Positions 33,601 to 42,877 of a stretch of DNA of 64,000 nt are shown piece by piece (the stretch's first letter is position 1; the number at the start of each line of letters is the position of its first letter). Under the pieces are notes generated by a model. That model was given only the letters and a program-made list of their open reading frames with translations, ran no database searches and had not been told where the DNA came from. The DNA comes from Diacronema lutheri. Its lineage: Eukaryota > Haptophyta > Pavlovophyceae > Pavlovales > Pavlovaceae. The stretch spans positions 682,001 through 746,000 of the forward strand of contig JAGTXO010000006.1 in assembly GCA_019448385.1 (NCBI GenBank), written 5' to 3'. A program made the translations under genes and the position numbers.

Positions 33601-34392
33601 TCGTCGTCGCCACCGCCGGTGCGGCGCAGCTCCTCAATTTGCCGGACGAGCGCCTCGAGCTTTGCGTCACCTCCCTCACTCGCGCCACCCTCGTCCTCCG
33701 AGTTCTCGATCACGCTCGCGTCGTCGTCGTCGTCGTCGTCGTCACCACCGTCGACAGCACCGCCGTCGTCGTCGCTTGCCTCAGCGTCGACAGCTGCGCC
33801 GCCTGTCGCGCCCTTCACGCGGCCGGCGGCTGGCGGCTGCGCTCGCGCCACGCGCCCATTGGCAACGGGCGGCGGAACTGCGCCGCGCGCGCGCGCTGCA
33901 ACCGCGCGCTCGGGCGGCTCGTTCTCGCCGTCCTCGTCGGACGACGCCTCGTTGAGCGCCTCGAAGAAGCCGCCGTCCATGAACTGGTCAACGGAGAGCG
34001 AAGCGAGGTCCGAGCCGGGAGCAAGCCTGACCGGCAGTGCGCGCGCGTGCGATAGCGCGGGAGGCGCGCGCGTCTGAGCAGCACGTGCGTCGCGCGCGCG
34101 ATCGCCGCACGCTCGCGCGCTCGCGGAGCGCCGCGCACGGCTGCGCGCGCTTTTTGGACTTGGACGATGCGAGCGGCGTGCTATGCCTCTCGAGAACATG
34201 CGCGGCGGGCTCAGTCTCATCGCGCGCGCCGTCGCGAACGCGCCGGGCCTGAATGCGCTTCGCCACGTGCGCTTGCTCGCGCCGAGCGGCGATCGCGCCG
34301 GGGAGCTTCTTCGCGAACTTCTTGGCCGACTTGGTTGCGCCGGGCGCTGCGCAGCGGCACGCGCGCAGGAGCAGAGGGCGCGGCGGTATCAT
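30684..34392 (-). CDS. NOC2: Nucleolar complex protein 2 (NOC2), 60S ribosome assembly
   Basis: Five exons (34139-34392, 31947-34026, 31489-31827, 31233-31303, 30684-31065) give 1041 residues with every junction in phase. Exon 1 carries a basic KSAKKFAKKLPGAI segment as in NOC2 N termini. Exon 2 begins with SLSVDQFMDGGFFEAL, then long Asp/Glu tracts, and then the NOC2 core (CAMTKSYISLCLELLGKM, ELCLKGCYLTFARSCKLSSR, VYNWQVLNCMRAWSAVI). Exon 3 has LELHIPVTADLFEVLDKAEL, exon 4 NSTLVLDARARVNFAPKDLE, and exon 5 an acidic and Lys-rich tail. NOC2 works with NOC1 and NOC3 to mature and export pre-60S particles from the nucleolus. Four introns make it among the most divided genes here. Confidence 0.93.
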
Positions 34393-34654
34393 GGTTGAAG
34401 ACCACGGCGCGTCTCCGCGCGCGGGAGGGTGGCGAGTGGTGACAAAAGCGACGTCCGCGTCGTACCGCCCATCGTGCCGCCCCCACGTCGCCGTTGCGTC
34501 ACGTGTGACGCCGTGTGTCTGAGAACACTTTAAGCCAAGCAGGGCGTACACAAGAACACCTCGAGTCAAGCGGACAGGAGTGTGACGCTCCTCACCGCGC
34601 GCGGCCAGCTTTCGCCGGCATCCTCGCCAGCCCGCGCGTCTCGCCGCGTCGCGC

Positions 34655-36817
34655 TCACGGCACGAGCGCCTCGGGCACGCCCACGCACCGCGCGTAGTCG
34701 CCCATGCACGCGGTGCGCGAGCACTCGCGGCACGGCGGCCCGTCTGGATCGAGCGCGCACCGATCTAAGCAGTGCTTCTTGGTGCACGCCGACACTTCGC
34801 CAAAGCACGACGCGCATCTCGCCGACACACCTGCCCGCGAGACGCAGCGCGACACACAATCCCCAGCCGCCCAGCAGTCCTTGCTGCACCGGTCGAGCGC
34901 GGCGTGCAGGCCGCGCCTCTGCGTGAGCACGAGCGTGTGGTCCGAGAGCCGCAGGCAGCCGCGCTCCGCCACTGTGTGCGCACTCAAAGCCATCGAACGC
35001 GCGCTCCACCGTCCCCATCCTTCACTGGAGCGTGCGCGCGCGCGCAGCATGTACTCCGTCGCCGGCGCCAGCTCGCCGATCGTGCAGCTGAGCGCGGGGG
35101 CTGCGATGGCGCACCGGCCCGCGAGCTCGAATACGGCGTCCGTCCGCGCGTCGTCGTCGTCGTCGTCATCGCGCGGCGCGGCGCCTGCCAAATCTGGCGC
35201 GCGCTCGGCTGCGAGCTGTGCAGGAATTTTCGTAACGGCTACCTCGTACTCGAGCGCCTCGGGCGCGACGAGCGCCGCGGCGGTCGCGGCGGCGTCCACG
35301 TCGCGCGCGGCGCCCGCCACGAGCGCCAAAGGTGTGGCCGGCTGCCACGCGACCGAAAGCGCGTCGCTGAGCGCGGCGGCGACGCGCAGCGCGGACGGCG
35401 GCTCCGGAGGCGGCGGCTGCTGCGTCGAAACGCGGAGCGGCGCGCTCCACGCGGACGGGCCGTGTGAGTTGATCGCACGCGCGTAGATCGCGTACGAGCA
35501 CAGCGGCTCGAGCGGCGCGAGCACTGTGCTCGTTGTGATCGCTGCCAGCCGGGCCGCAAGAAGTGCGTCCGCGCCCGGCCTTTCGCCATCCGCAGCGGGC
35601 AGAGCGCCGTCGGCAGGTGCGAGCGCCCCACCGCCGCTCTCGCGGTCGTTCTCACGGCCCGCGCCGGCACTGAGCGCCCCGCGGCAGCCCGCGCCGTCCG
35701 CCTCCGCGCCGCCGCCCGCGCTGCCCTCGCACGCAACCGCAATTTCATAGGCCACGAGGACGGCGCCGCCATCGTCCGGCTCGCGCCAGCGCACGCTGAG
35801 CGCGCGCGCACTCGCCGCGACGAGCGCGAGTTCGGGCGCGGCAGGGTGGTGCGCGTCTCGCGCATCGCCGTGCAGCAGCAGCTCGGGCGACCACGCCGCC
35901 GCCCAGCCATGCTGATTGTGCGCGCGCAGCTCGAGGGTGGCGCGCATCGCCGCGTCGTCGGCGGGCACGGTGATCGTGGCGTTGCGCGCGAACGGCGGGA
36001 GCGCGACGACGGTCTCGCCATCACGCACCACGCCCTCCACCTGCTCGCAGCACCGGTACGAATTGCACCAGCACTGCAGCCCGCAGCAGCCGAGGTCATT
36101 TGCGCCAGCGCACCGGGCGAAGACGCCCTGCCACGCCGACTCTGAGAGCGTCCAGTTCGCGTCGGCGCGCAGGTCGGCGCAGCCGGCGTTGCACGTCGCG
36201 CCCGTCCACTCGCACCGCTCCACCAGCCCCGGCCGCACCGCCGCCAGCCGCAGCTCGAATGCGTCGATCGGCGAGCCGCCGTCGTCCGGCGGCTGCCATT
36301 GCGTGACGACAAATGCGCTCGACGAGCCGACGGCCCACGCCGAGGCCATGCGCGCCGGCGGCGTTGGCGGGCTCGCCGAGACCCACGCGCACGCGCTCCA
36401 CTCGCCGACCACGTCGCCAGGCTGCAGCCGCAGCTGCACGCGCGCGCACAGCCGCGCGCCCGGCGCGAGCGGCCCGAACTCGGCGCCCTCGTCCGGCCCA
36501 GCGTACCAGAGGACGTCGCCGCGATCGTCGGCGAGCTCGACCTGGTAGGTGGACGTCGAGAAGCCGGCAGGTGCAGGTTGCGCCCAGGTGAGCACCACCG
36601 AGCGCGCGCGCGATTCAACGAGCGTCGGCGCGGAAGCGGCTGGCAGCGCGCCGTCCGCGCGCGCACCAACCAACTCGCCATGCGAGCCGCCGAGCGCGGG
36701 CACCGCGACGAGCGCGCCGATGGTCAACAGCGCGAACACGACGCACGCCGTCGAAGCGCCGAGGCGCCACCACCCTACCAAGGCATCAGTCGGATCCCCG
36801 GCCCGCTCGTCGCGCAT
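34655..36817 (-). CDS. Single-pass membrane protein with fibronectin type III repeats and Cys-rich tail
   Basis: About 720 residues, one exon, from ATG 36817 (the longer frame upstream lacks an ATG). One hydrophobic segment near the N terminus (STACVVFALLTIGALVAVPA) after a short basic/acidic start suggests a signal-anchor with most of the protein lumenal or outside. At least three fibronectin-III-like modules are seen. They share the core pattern SVVLTWAQP, SVRWREPDDGGAVLVAYEIA and SVAWQPATP, with tyrosine-corner motifs such as TEYMLRARARSSEGWGRWS. The first module is followed by an insertion rich in Cys (CCGLQCWCNSYRCCEQ). The final about 110 residues hold some 16 Cys spaced CxxxC/CxxC, a compact disulphide domain. 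A role in adhesion or surface sensing is plausible but not shown. Confidence 0.75.
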   Translation of the reverse strand: MRDERAGDPTDALVGWWRLGASTACVVFALLTIGALVAVPALGGSHGELVGARADGALPAASAPTLVESRARSVVLTWAQPAPAGFSTSTYQVELADDRGDVLWYAGPDEGAEFGPLAPGARLCARVQLRLQPGDVVGEWSACAWVSASPPTPPARMASAWAVGSSSAFVVTQWQPPDDGGSPIDAFELRLAAVRPGLVERCEWTGATCNAGCADLRADANWTLSESAWQGVFARCAGANDLGCCGLQCWCNSYRCCEQVEGVVRDGETVVALPPFARNATITVPADDAAMRATLELRAHNQHGWAAAWSPELLLHGDARDAHHPAAPELALVAASARALSVRWREPDDGGAVLVAYEIAVACEGSAGGGAEADGAGCRGALSAGAGRENDRESGGGALAPADGALPAADGERPGADALLAARLAAITTSTVLAPLEPLCSYAIYARAINSHGPSAWSAPLRVSTQQPPPPEPPSALRVAAALSDALSVAWQPATPLALVAGAARDVDAAATAAALVAPEALEYEVAVTKIPAQLAAERAPDLAGAAPRDDDDDDDARTDAVFELAGRCAIAAPALSCTIGELAPATEYMLRARARSSEGWGRWSARSMALSAHTVAERGCLRLSDHTLVLTQRRGLHAALDRCSKDCWAAGDCVSRCVSRAGVSARCASCFGEVSACTKKHCLDRCALDPDGPPCRECSRTACMGDYARCVGVPEALVP

Positions 36818-37015
36818 CCCTCCCGCGCGCCGGAAGGGATGTGGGCGGCGCGGTTGTCTCTGGGCGCGGACTGTGGAGGGGATGCGGGCATGCGGCTGCC
36901 TTTTGAGTCCTGACCGACCCGTCGAGCCGGAGCGCACCGCTCGCAAGGCCGCGCGCTGTGGTTGGCCTCACCTCCGCCGTACTCTACGCGGCGCGGACGG
37001 CAAAATCTCTGACAG

Positions 37016-38538
37016 TCAGCCAAGGGACCGCCCACGCTCCTCGGCCTCGGCCTCTAGCCTCGCGTTCGCCCTCCGGCGCGTAAAGACTGCCTCGGTCGCG
37101 CCGACGGGCACCTTCTTCGCGTCGACGAGCGCGCCCGCCTGTATCGCCGTGCCGCGCGCAACCGCCTCCTCGGGCGGCAGCGCGCAATTCGGCTCGCGCC
37201 CGCCGAGCAGCGCCGTTAGCCTTCTCCGGATCGCCGGAATGCGCGTCGATCCGCCGACGAGAACGAGCTCGTCGATCTGATGCGCACGCGCGGTCGGCAC
37301 GCGCGCAAAGCAGCCGCGTCAGCGCGGCGGGCGCGACGCGTGTTGTGCGCGCGGCGCGCGGCGCGCCACTCGCCCATCCCACCCGCCCGTCCCGCCCGCC
37401 CGTCCCGCCCGCCCACCCATACTTGTTGGATTGTCATGTTCAGCTCCGCAAGGACCTCACGGACGGGAAGGAGCGCGCGCTCGACAAACGGCGCGATCGC
37501 GGCCTCGAGCTCCGTCCTGCTCATCCCGATCGTCCTCGCCGCCTCGCCCGGGATCCGCAGCGCGACGCGCACGGGCGCGTCGTCCGCTGACTCACACTGG
37601 CCGACACAGTCACACTCGCCACTCAGTGACACCTTGAGCTCCTCGACGGCTGCAAAGAGCGCGGCGTGCGCGGCCTCGCCGAGCGCGCCGTCGGCGAGCG
37701 CCGGCTGCGCACTTCGCTTCGCGCGCGGTAGCAGCAACCGGTTCACGTCCTGCCCGCCCAGGAAGTTGTTGCCCGCCGCGCTTACGACCGAGAAAATCCC
37801 ATCGTCGAGGTCCAGGACAGACACGTCGAGCGTGCCGCCGCCGAGGTCATACACCATCACAGAGCGGACGGTGGGGCGCTGGTGCAGCCCGTATGCGATC
37901 GCCGCCGCCGTCGGCTCGTGCAGCAGCCGCAGCACCTCGATGCCCGCGAGCCGCGCCGCCTCGCGTGTCGCGTTGCGCTGCATCTCTGTGAAGTCCACCG
38001 GCACCGCGAGAACAGCCGCGCGGACCTTGCGGCCAATGTGCGCCTCGGCAGCGTCGCGCAGCCGGCGCAGAATCATCGCGCTCACCTCCTCCGCGGCCAG
38101 CGCCGTCTCGAAGCCGCTCGGCAGGATGTGCGTCTCGAGGCGCGCGCGCTCCTTTGACCAGCCGCGCACGACGCGAAATGGCAACTCCGCGACCTCGCGC
38201 TCGAGCTCGGCCTCGGAACCTGGCTCGTAGGCGCGGCCGATGAAGCGCTTGGCGTCATACACGACGCCAGGCCCCGCGCTCACGAGCGCCGCGCGGCCGA
38301 CCACCGGAGGCGCGCCCGGCCGGAGCGCGACCGCGCTCGGTAGGATCGTCGAGTTGGGTTCGACGTCGATCACGTGCACGCGGCCGTGGTCGAAGATGGC
38401 GACGCACGAGAACGTGGTGCCCAGGTCGATGCCAACCGTCGTAGACGGCGCGGGCGGGATGATGTTGCGCAGGCCCGCCGCCAGCAGGCACCCGGCAATT
38501 GCGAACGCGATCATCGCGTCGCCGCCCGGGGCCCGCAT
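37016..38538 (-). CDS. HSPA13: HSPA13/STCH-like HSP70 lacking the substrate-binding domain
   Basis: Two exons (37423-38538, 37016-37276) make 458 residues; the intron (gtatgg...cag) is in phase at NMTIQQ-IDELVL. A hydrophobic signal/anchor (MIAFAIAGCLLAAGL) precedes the ATPase domain. Its motifs are GIDLGTTFSCVAIF (phosphate 1), YDAKRFIGR, LLHEPTAAAIAYGLH, VMVYDLGGGTLDVSVLDL (phosphate 2), and LVLVGGSTRIPAIRRRL (adenosine site). The protein stops soon after, so it has no linker, beta-sandwich or lid. This is the layout of animal HSPA13/STCH, an ER ATPase, and the YDAKRFIG and GNNFLGGQD segments also fit it. The start at 38538 gives a short Met-Arg N terminus; 38514 is the alternative. Its start is 39 bp from the divergent TEN1 start. 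Confidence 0.85.
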
Positions 38539-38566
38539 CGCGAACGACACGTCGTGCTCCTGCGAA

Positions 38567-38574
38567 GCGCGAAA
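38567..38574. promoter_or_regulatory. E2F-like core upstream of TEN1
   Basis: GCGCGAAA, the reverse complement of TTTCGCGC, lies 3 bp before the TEN1 start codon and 28 bp from the HSPA13 start codon. In this GC-rich DNA the CGCG part is common, but the adjoining A-run is not. Confidence 0.35.
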
Positions 38575-38577
38575 TCG

Positions 38578-39089
38578 ATGGCGGGAAGAGAAGACGCGGA
38601 GGCCGGCGAGCCGGCCCTGATCCAGCTGCCCGCTTGCCGCATCGTGACGGTGCGCGAGTTGTGCGAGCAGGTGGGCGCGCTGGCCAACGCGCAGGTGCGC
38701 TTCGTCGCCAGGTCCGCCGCCGCGCGTGCCGCCCACCTCGCCCGACCGCGCGCCGCGCGCGCGCCGCCGCCCCTCGTCTAAGCCCTCGAGCGCGCGCTTC
38801 GCAATCCAGGCTCGAATCGATAGACTGCGTGCAGGGCAGTGCGACCTTTGAGGACAATGGGGCGCGCGTCGTCGTCGACACCTCTCTGCTCGCCGTCAGC
38901 CAGCAGCCGTCTCGAGTCGGCGGCCTGTACAGCGTGATGGGCGAGGTCGAGGTCGATGATGCGACGGGCGCAGAGGCGCTGCGCGTTCGCGCTCGGATCG
39001 TGCGCGCGGTTGAGGGCTTAGACACCTCGCTTTGGGAGCAGGCACTCGCAATCAGGAGACAGTACGATGCGCGCGTGGCGTCGGCATGA
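38578..39089 (+). CDS. TEN1: CST complex subunit TEN1 (telomere-associated OB-fold protein)
   Basis: Two exons (38578-38711, 38810-39089) make 137 residues. The intron (gtccgc...ccag) is in phase, joining VRFVA to RLESIDCVQG. The length and pattern fit the single OB-fold of TEN1. FEDNGARVVVDTSLL forms the central strands, VGGLYSVMGEVEV matches the conserved VGSLYxxxGEL block, and ARIVRAVEGLDTSLWEQALA matches ARVxxxVxGxDxxLYxQAL in plant and animal TEN1. TEN1 binds STN1 in the CTC1-STN1-TEN1 complex, which coats telomeric single-stranded DNA and recruits DNA polymerase alpha for C-strand fill-in. Because the family is short and diverged, alignment with STN1-binding residues would be a useful test. 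It faces HSPA13 and converges on the STIL gene. Confidence 0.82.
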
Positions 39090-39262
39090 TTCCTCGCACG
39101 CGAGCACGGCCCGCGTGCGGGGCCCAATCGTGGGCGAGCCTGCCAGTGCGCCGCTCCACCGCCTCCACCGTGGTCATGCCTGTGCCCACGCGCATGCATC
39201 AGGCCTTTTTGGCAAGCCGATCGGCACGTCTTTCCGGGTGCCGTCGGCCATGCGCGTGCGGC

Positions 39263-40176
39263 TCATGCCAGCGCGTACGACAGCCGAACCATGCCCCAGC
39301 TGAGCGCCTCCTCGTCCGCCTCGCCGCCCTCGATCTCGTCCTGCGACGAGCGGCGCAGCGCACGCGCGGGGCGGTGGGCATTGGCACGGCGACGCGACGC
39401 GATCAGAGCTCGCGCGAGCCGACGCTCGTCACCCGCGCTGCGCGGCTGCGCAGCGAGGTGCACGCGGAGGCATCGCGCGGGATTGCGCAAGTAGCGACGC
39501 ACGATGTCGTCGCCGCTGCTGCCCTGCTCGCTCTCGTTGTCGCTCAAAGGCCACGCGTGTCGCGTGATGCGCGGCACGTGTTCCAGGTCATCGTCGACGC
39601 CATTGGGCGATTGTGCCGAAAGATTTGCCTCCGCCTTTGTCCTCAGCTCGACGTTCGTGGCGCGCGCGCACGCACGCGCGCGCACGTCGAGCTCGTCGCC
39701 GCGTGGCTGCGGCTCGGCGGTCCGGCTGTACGCGCCGCTCCGGCGCGCGGCGCTGTCCGCTCCCATTTGCCGCGCGCGCTCTCGAATTTGGCGGGAACAG
39801 CGCGAGCGCGCGCTCGCCGGGCTGGGTGATGTGCATGCGCTCGCGCGACGTGCGGACGGTGCGGCGACGAGCGCGGCGCGCGCCGGGCTGGGCGGTGCGT
39901 TCGCCGCGCGCACGCGCTCGGCGTCGCAATCGTGCGCCTCACGCGCGCGCGCCGCGCCCGGCGGCGCTGGTGAGGCCGCGACGGGCGCCCGCGCCTGGGC
40001 CTGCACCGTCTGCTCCTTGAGCTGCAGCTGCACGCTCGCGAGTGCGCGGCCCATCTGCGCGAGCGCGCGCGTGAGCTCCTCGACCTGCGCACGCAGCTGC
40101 GCCACGGACGCGGACTCGTCGACGACCGCCTGGAAAGCCGCTTCTCGCCCAGCGACGCGATCGCGCGCGTCCGCGT

Positions 40177-40225
<49 letters not shown>

Positions 40226-42643
40226 CGCATCTCCGCGAGCGCACGCGCGCGCGCCTGTGGCGACCTTGTCCTCGCCGCCATGTACGCCGCGCGCCGCACA
40301 CGGCTGGTCAGCAGCCTCGGTCAGTTGGTGCCCCGTCACGGTTGTACCTACCGCGCCGTGCCGCCGCCATGCTGAGCGCACAGCTTCGTGCCCATCGTAG
40401 CTGGCGCTCGAGGCGCCCATCGCAGCTGGCGCGCGCGCAGCGCCCGACGACCGCCCGGGCGCCAGCGCGTCGGGCGACGCGGGCGGCGGCGAGCTCGGCA
40501 GCATGAGCGGGCCGGTGCTGTGCCGCGGCGCGGAATGGCGCACGCCGGCGTGCGCGCGGAACGAGGGCGGAGGGGTGGACGCGTCGAGGCGGACGAAAAG
40601 CGCGCTGTCCGAGCTCTCGCTGTCGGAACCGCGGTCGGCTTCGGACGCGGCGGTCGCGTGGGCCGCGCCTCCTGTGCCTGAGTGGCGCGCGTCCATCCAT
40701 GGCGCGTCGGTTGCGGCGGAGTCGGCTGCGAGTTCCGACCTGTTCTCCGACATCTTGTCCGACGGCGTCTCCGACGCGCCGTGCGAAGCGGCGTGCGTAG
40801 CGGCGGCGCGCGCGGCGGGCGCGCGCGCGCGCACCGCGCCGTCCTCGGGGGCGAACTCCGAGTCGCGAGCCGCGCCCGCATCGGAACCGGCGTCGGAACC
40901 GGCGTCGGAATCGAGCTCGGAATCCAGCGCGCGCGCCAGCTGACGAGCAATCTCCGCGCGCGCGCGGCCCTGGGGCTCGCTCGCCGCCATTGCGAGCGGC
41001 AGTGCGGCGTGCGGCGGCGCACACGCAAGGCTGCGCGCCGGGCGACGTCCTGCGTGCCGGTCTACGTGCGAGTATATCGCGTCCTCGGCTGCGATCGACG
41101 TGCCGGCAAGGCTGCGTGAAGGTTCCGGTGCGCCGTCGGCGGCGCGGCTGCCGTCGGCGCGAGCGGGCCGGGCAAATTGGTCGCGCGCAGCGGATGTGGG
41201 CGCGACCAACTGCGCGTCGTGCGACCCACGTTCCGGTAGTGGCGGCGTGCCAAGCGCGTTCGTGTGCGCGCCGCTCTGCGTGTTCGAGGGTGGCTCGGGC
41301 TGTGTAGGCTGTATTGCGAATAGCGCGCCCTCAGCGCCGCGCGAATCGGCGCGATCAGGCCAGCTCGTGTCGTCGTCACCCCAGCCGCGCAGCGCGCTGG
41401 CGAGCGCCATGCCCATGCCGCCCATGCCGCCCACGCCGCCCACGCCAATTCGCGCTCGCGGCGGCAGTTGCGGCGGTGTTGCGCCGAGCGCGAGCGCAGC
41501 GCGCAGGGCGTCCGTCGGCGCGGCCGACGCGACATCGGCCGCCGTGCCGACACGCACCACGTCCCAGCTGCCGCCCACCCCTCCCGGCCTGCCCGCCGCG
41601 AGCGTCGCGCGCGCGCGCAGCGGCAGCGTCTGCGCGCCGCCGCTCGCGCGCGCGTCCTCGACGCATTCGTACCACACGGGCGTGCCAAGGCCGCCAGTCT
41701 CGGCGCTGGGGCTGACGAGCAGCACGATGAACGGCCGCGTGTGCGCGTCGGGTGTCGCGCGCGCGTGCACGTGCCGCGCGCGCAGGAAGCGTGCGCATGA
41801 GGCCCACACGATGGGGTCGGTCATGCGGCGCGCGCCGCACACCCACACGCCGATGAGCGGCAGCTCGTACGCGGCGGGGTCGCCGACGGTGAGGAGCACC
41901 GCCTTGCGCGTCTGCTCCATCGAGATGAACCCCGCGCTTGGCGCGGACGGCTCGCCGTACGCGCCGGCGCGCGGCAGGACGGGCGGGCAGCCGCGCATCA
42001 CCGCGGACGCGAGAGCCGATTGAGCGACACGGAGCGGCCTGACGGCGTGCGCGGTGAGGGCGAGGGCGGGCGCGCAGCCGGCAAGGCAGAGCGAGAGCGT
42101 GCCGCTAGACTCGTCCGCGTCCACCACCGCGACGAGCGGCAGCGCGTCCGCCACTTGGATAGGCTCGTGGCCGCAGACGGCGTCATCGCACCGACGGGCG
42201 AGCGTCGCGCGCTCCGACGCGGATATGTCGACGGGCAGAGCGGCACCGAGCGAGGCTCGGTCGGCGAACGTGGCGCGATGCACAGGCACGCACAGCATGC
42301 CCGGCGCGCGCGCGTGCGGCGGCGGCGCCGTTGTGCGGCCGCGTGGCGCAAAGCCTTCGGCGTCGCCGCACACCGAACCGCCGAGCGCGCCGTCCGCGGA
42401 CCCGTCGTCCGTCCGCAGCGCACCGATCAACCAGCCGAGCAGCGAATCTGTGGGATCAACACGCAGCTTAGCCGACTCGATCGCATCGCACAGCGCGGCC
42501 GTCGCCTCGGGTGCGAAACGCAGCGCGAGCTGCGGAGGAGCGGAGTCGACGTCCTCGCCCTGCGGCGTGCGATCCCTGAGTTCGCGCGCGACGCGAGCAT
42601 GGCGGCGCCCGGCGAGAGTATTGAGGATAGGCTGCGCAGGCAT
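39263..42643 (-). CDS. STIL: STIL/SAS-5/Ana2-type centriole assembly protein
   Basis: One long exon of 1126 residues. The diagnostic block is in the N-terminal third: GFISMEQTRKAVLLTVGDPA, then YELPLIGVWVCGARRMTDPI and VWASCARFLRARHV, then PFIVLLVSP and PVWYECVE. These line up with the conserved STIL segment (YGYLTMDETRKxLLLxxSDPKxYxLPLVGIWLSG, VWACCLRYI, FIIVLYS, EFYECF). The middle is Ser/Ala-rich and disordered. A (DA)n stretch is followed by a coiled coil, SVAQLRAQVEELTRALAQMG, in the position of the STIL oligomerising coil, and the tail contains SGDDIVRRYLRNP, which may be a STAN-like motif. STIL links PLK4 to SAS-6 at cartwheel assembly. The true start may lie in an undetected upstream exon, since STIL's first conserved segment is not seen. 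Confidence 0.75.
40167..40228 (-). repeat. GCGTCG/GCGTCC hexamer array coding (Asp-Ala)n in STIL
   Basis: About ten hexamers encode alternating Asp and Ala between the disordered middle and the coiled coil. It is an in-frame microsatellite that could vary in length. Confidence 0.85.
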
Positions 42644-42748
42644 GAAGACGCGCGCCGGGCGCGAGACGCTGCGCAGCGCGCCCTACCAGAGGACGGTCGC
42701 CACCGCCGGGAAGCAAAACGGTGCCCCAGCGCCACTCGGTGCCATCAT

Positions 42749-42785
42749 GGCGCGCCAAAAGCCTCTGCTTTCCCGCCCTTTTTAA
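42749..42785. promoter_or_regulatory. Two E2F-like sites and a TTTTTAA element upstream of STIL
   Basis: GGCGCGCCAAAA (42749-42760; reverse TTTTGGCGCGCC) and TTTCCCGCC (42769-42777) fit the E2F consensus in both orientations. They are followed at once by TTTTTAA (42779-42785). They lie 106-142 bp upstream of the STIL start, beyond the 3' end of the lipase gene. Function is inferred. Confidence 0.5.
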
Positions 42786-42877
42786 GAATTTGAATTTTGT
42801 AAAGCCGAAGAATATGTCCTCGCGCGCCGAGGCGCCGCCGGTATGGCCCGACGTGCGCCAGCGCTCAACCCCGCGAG

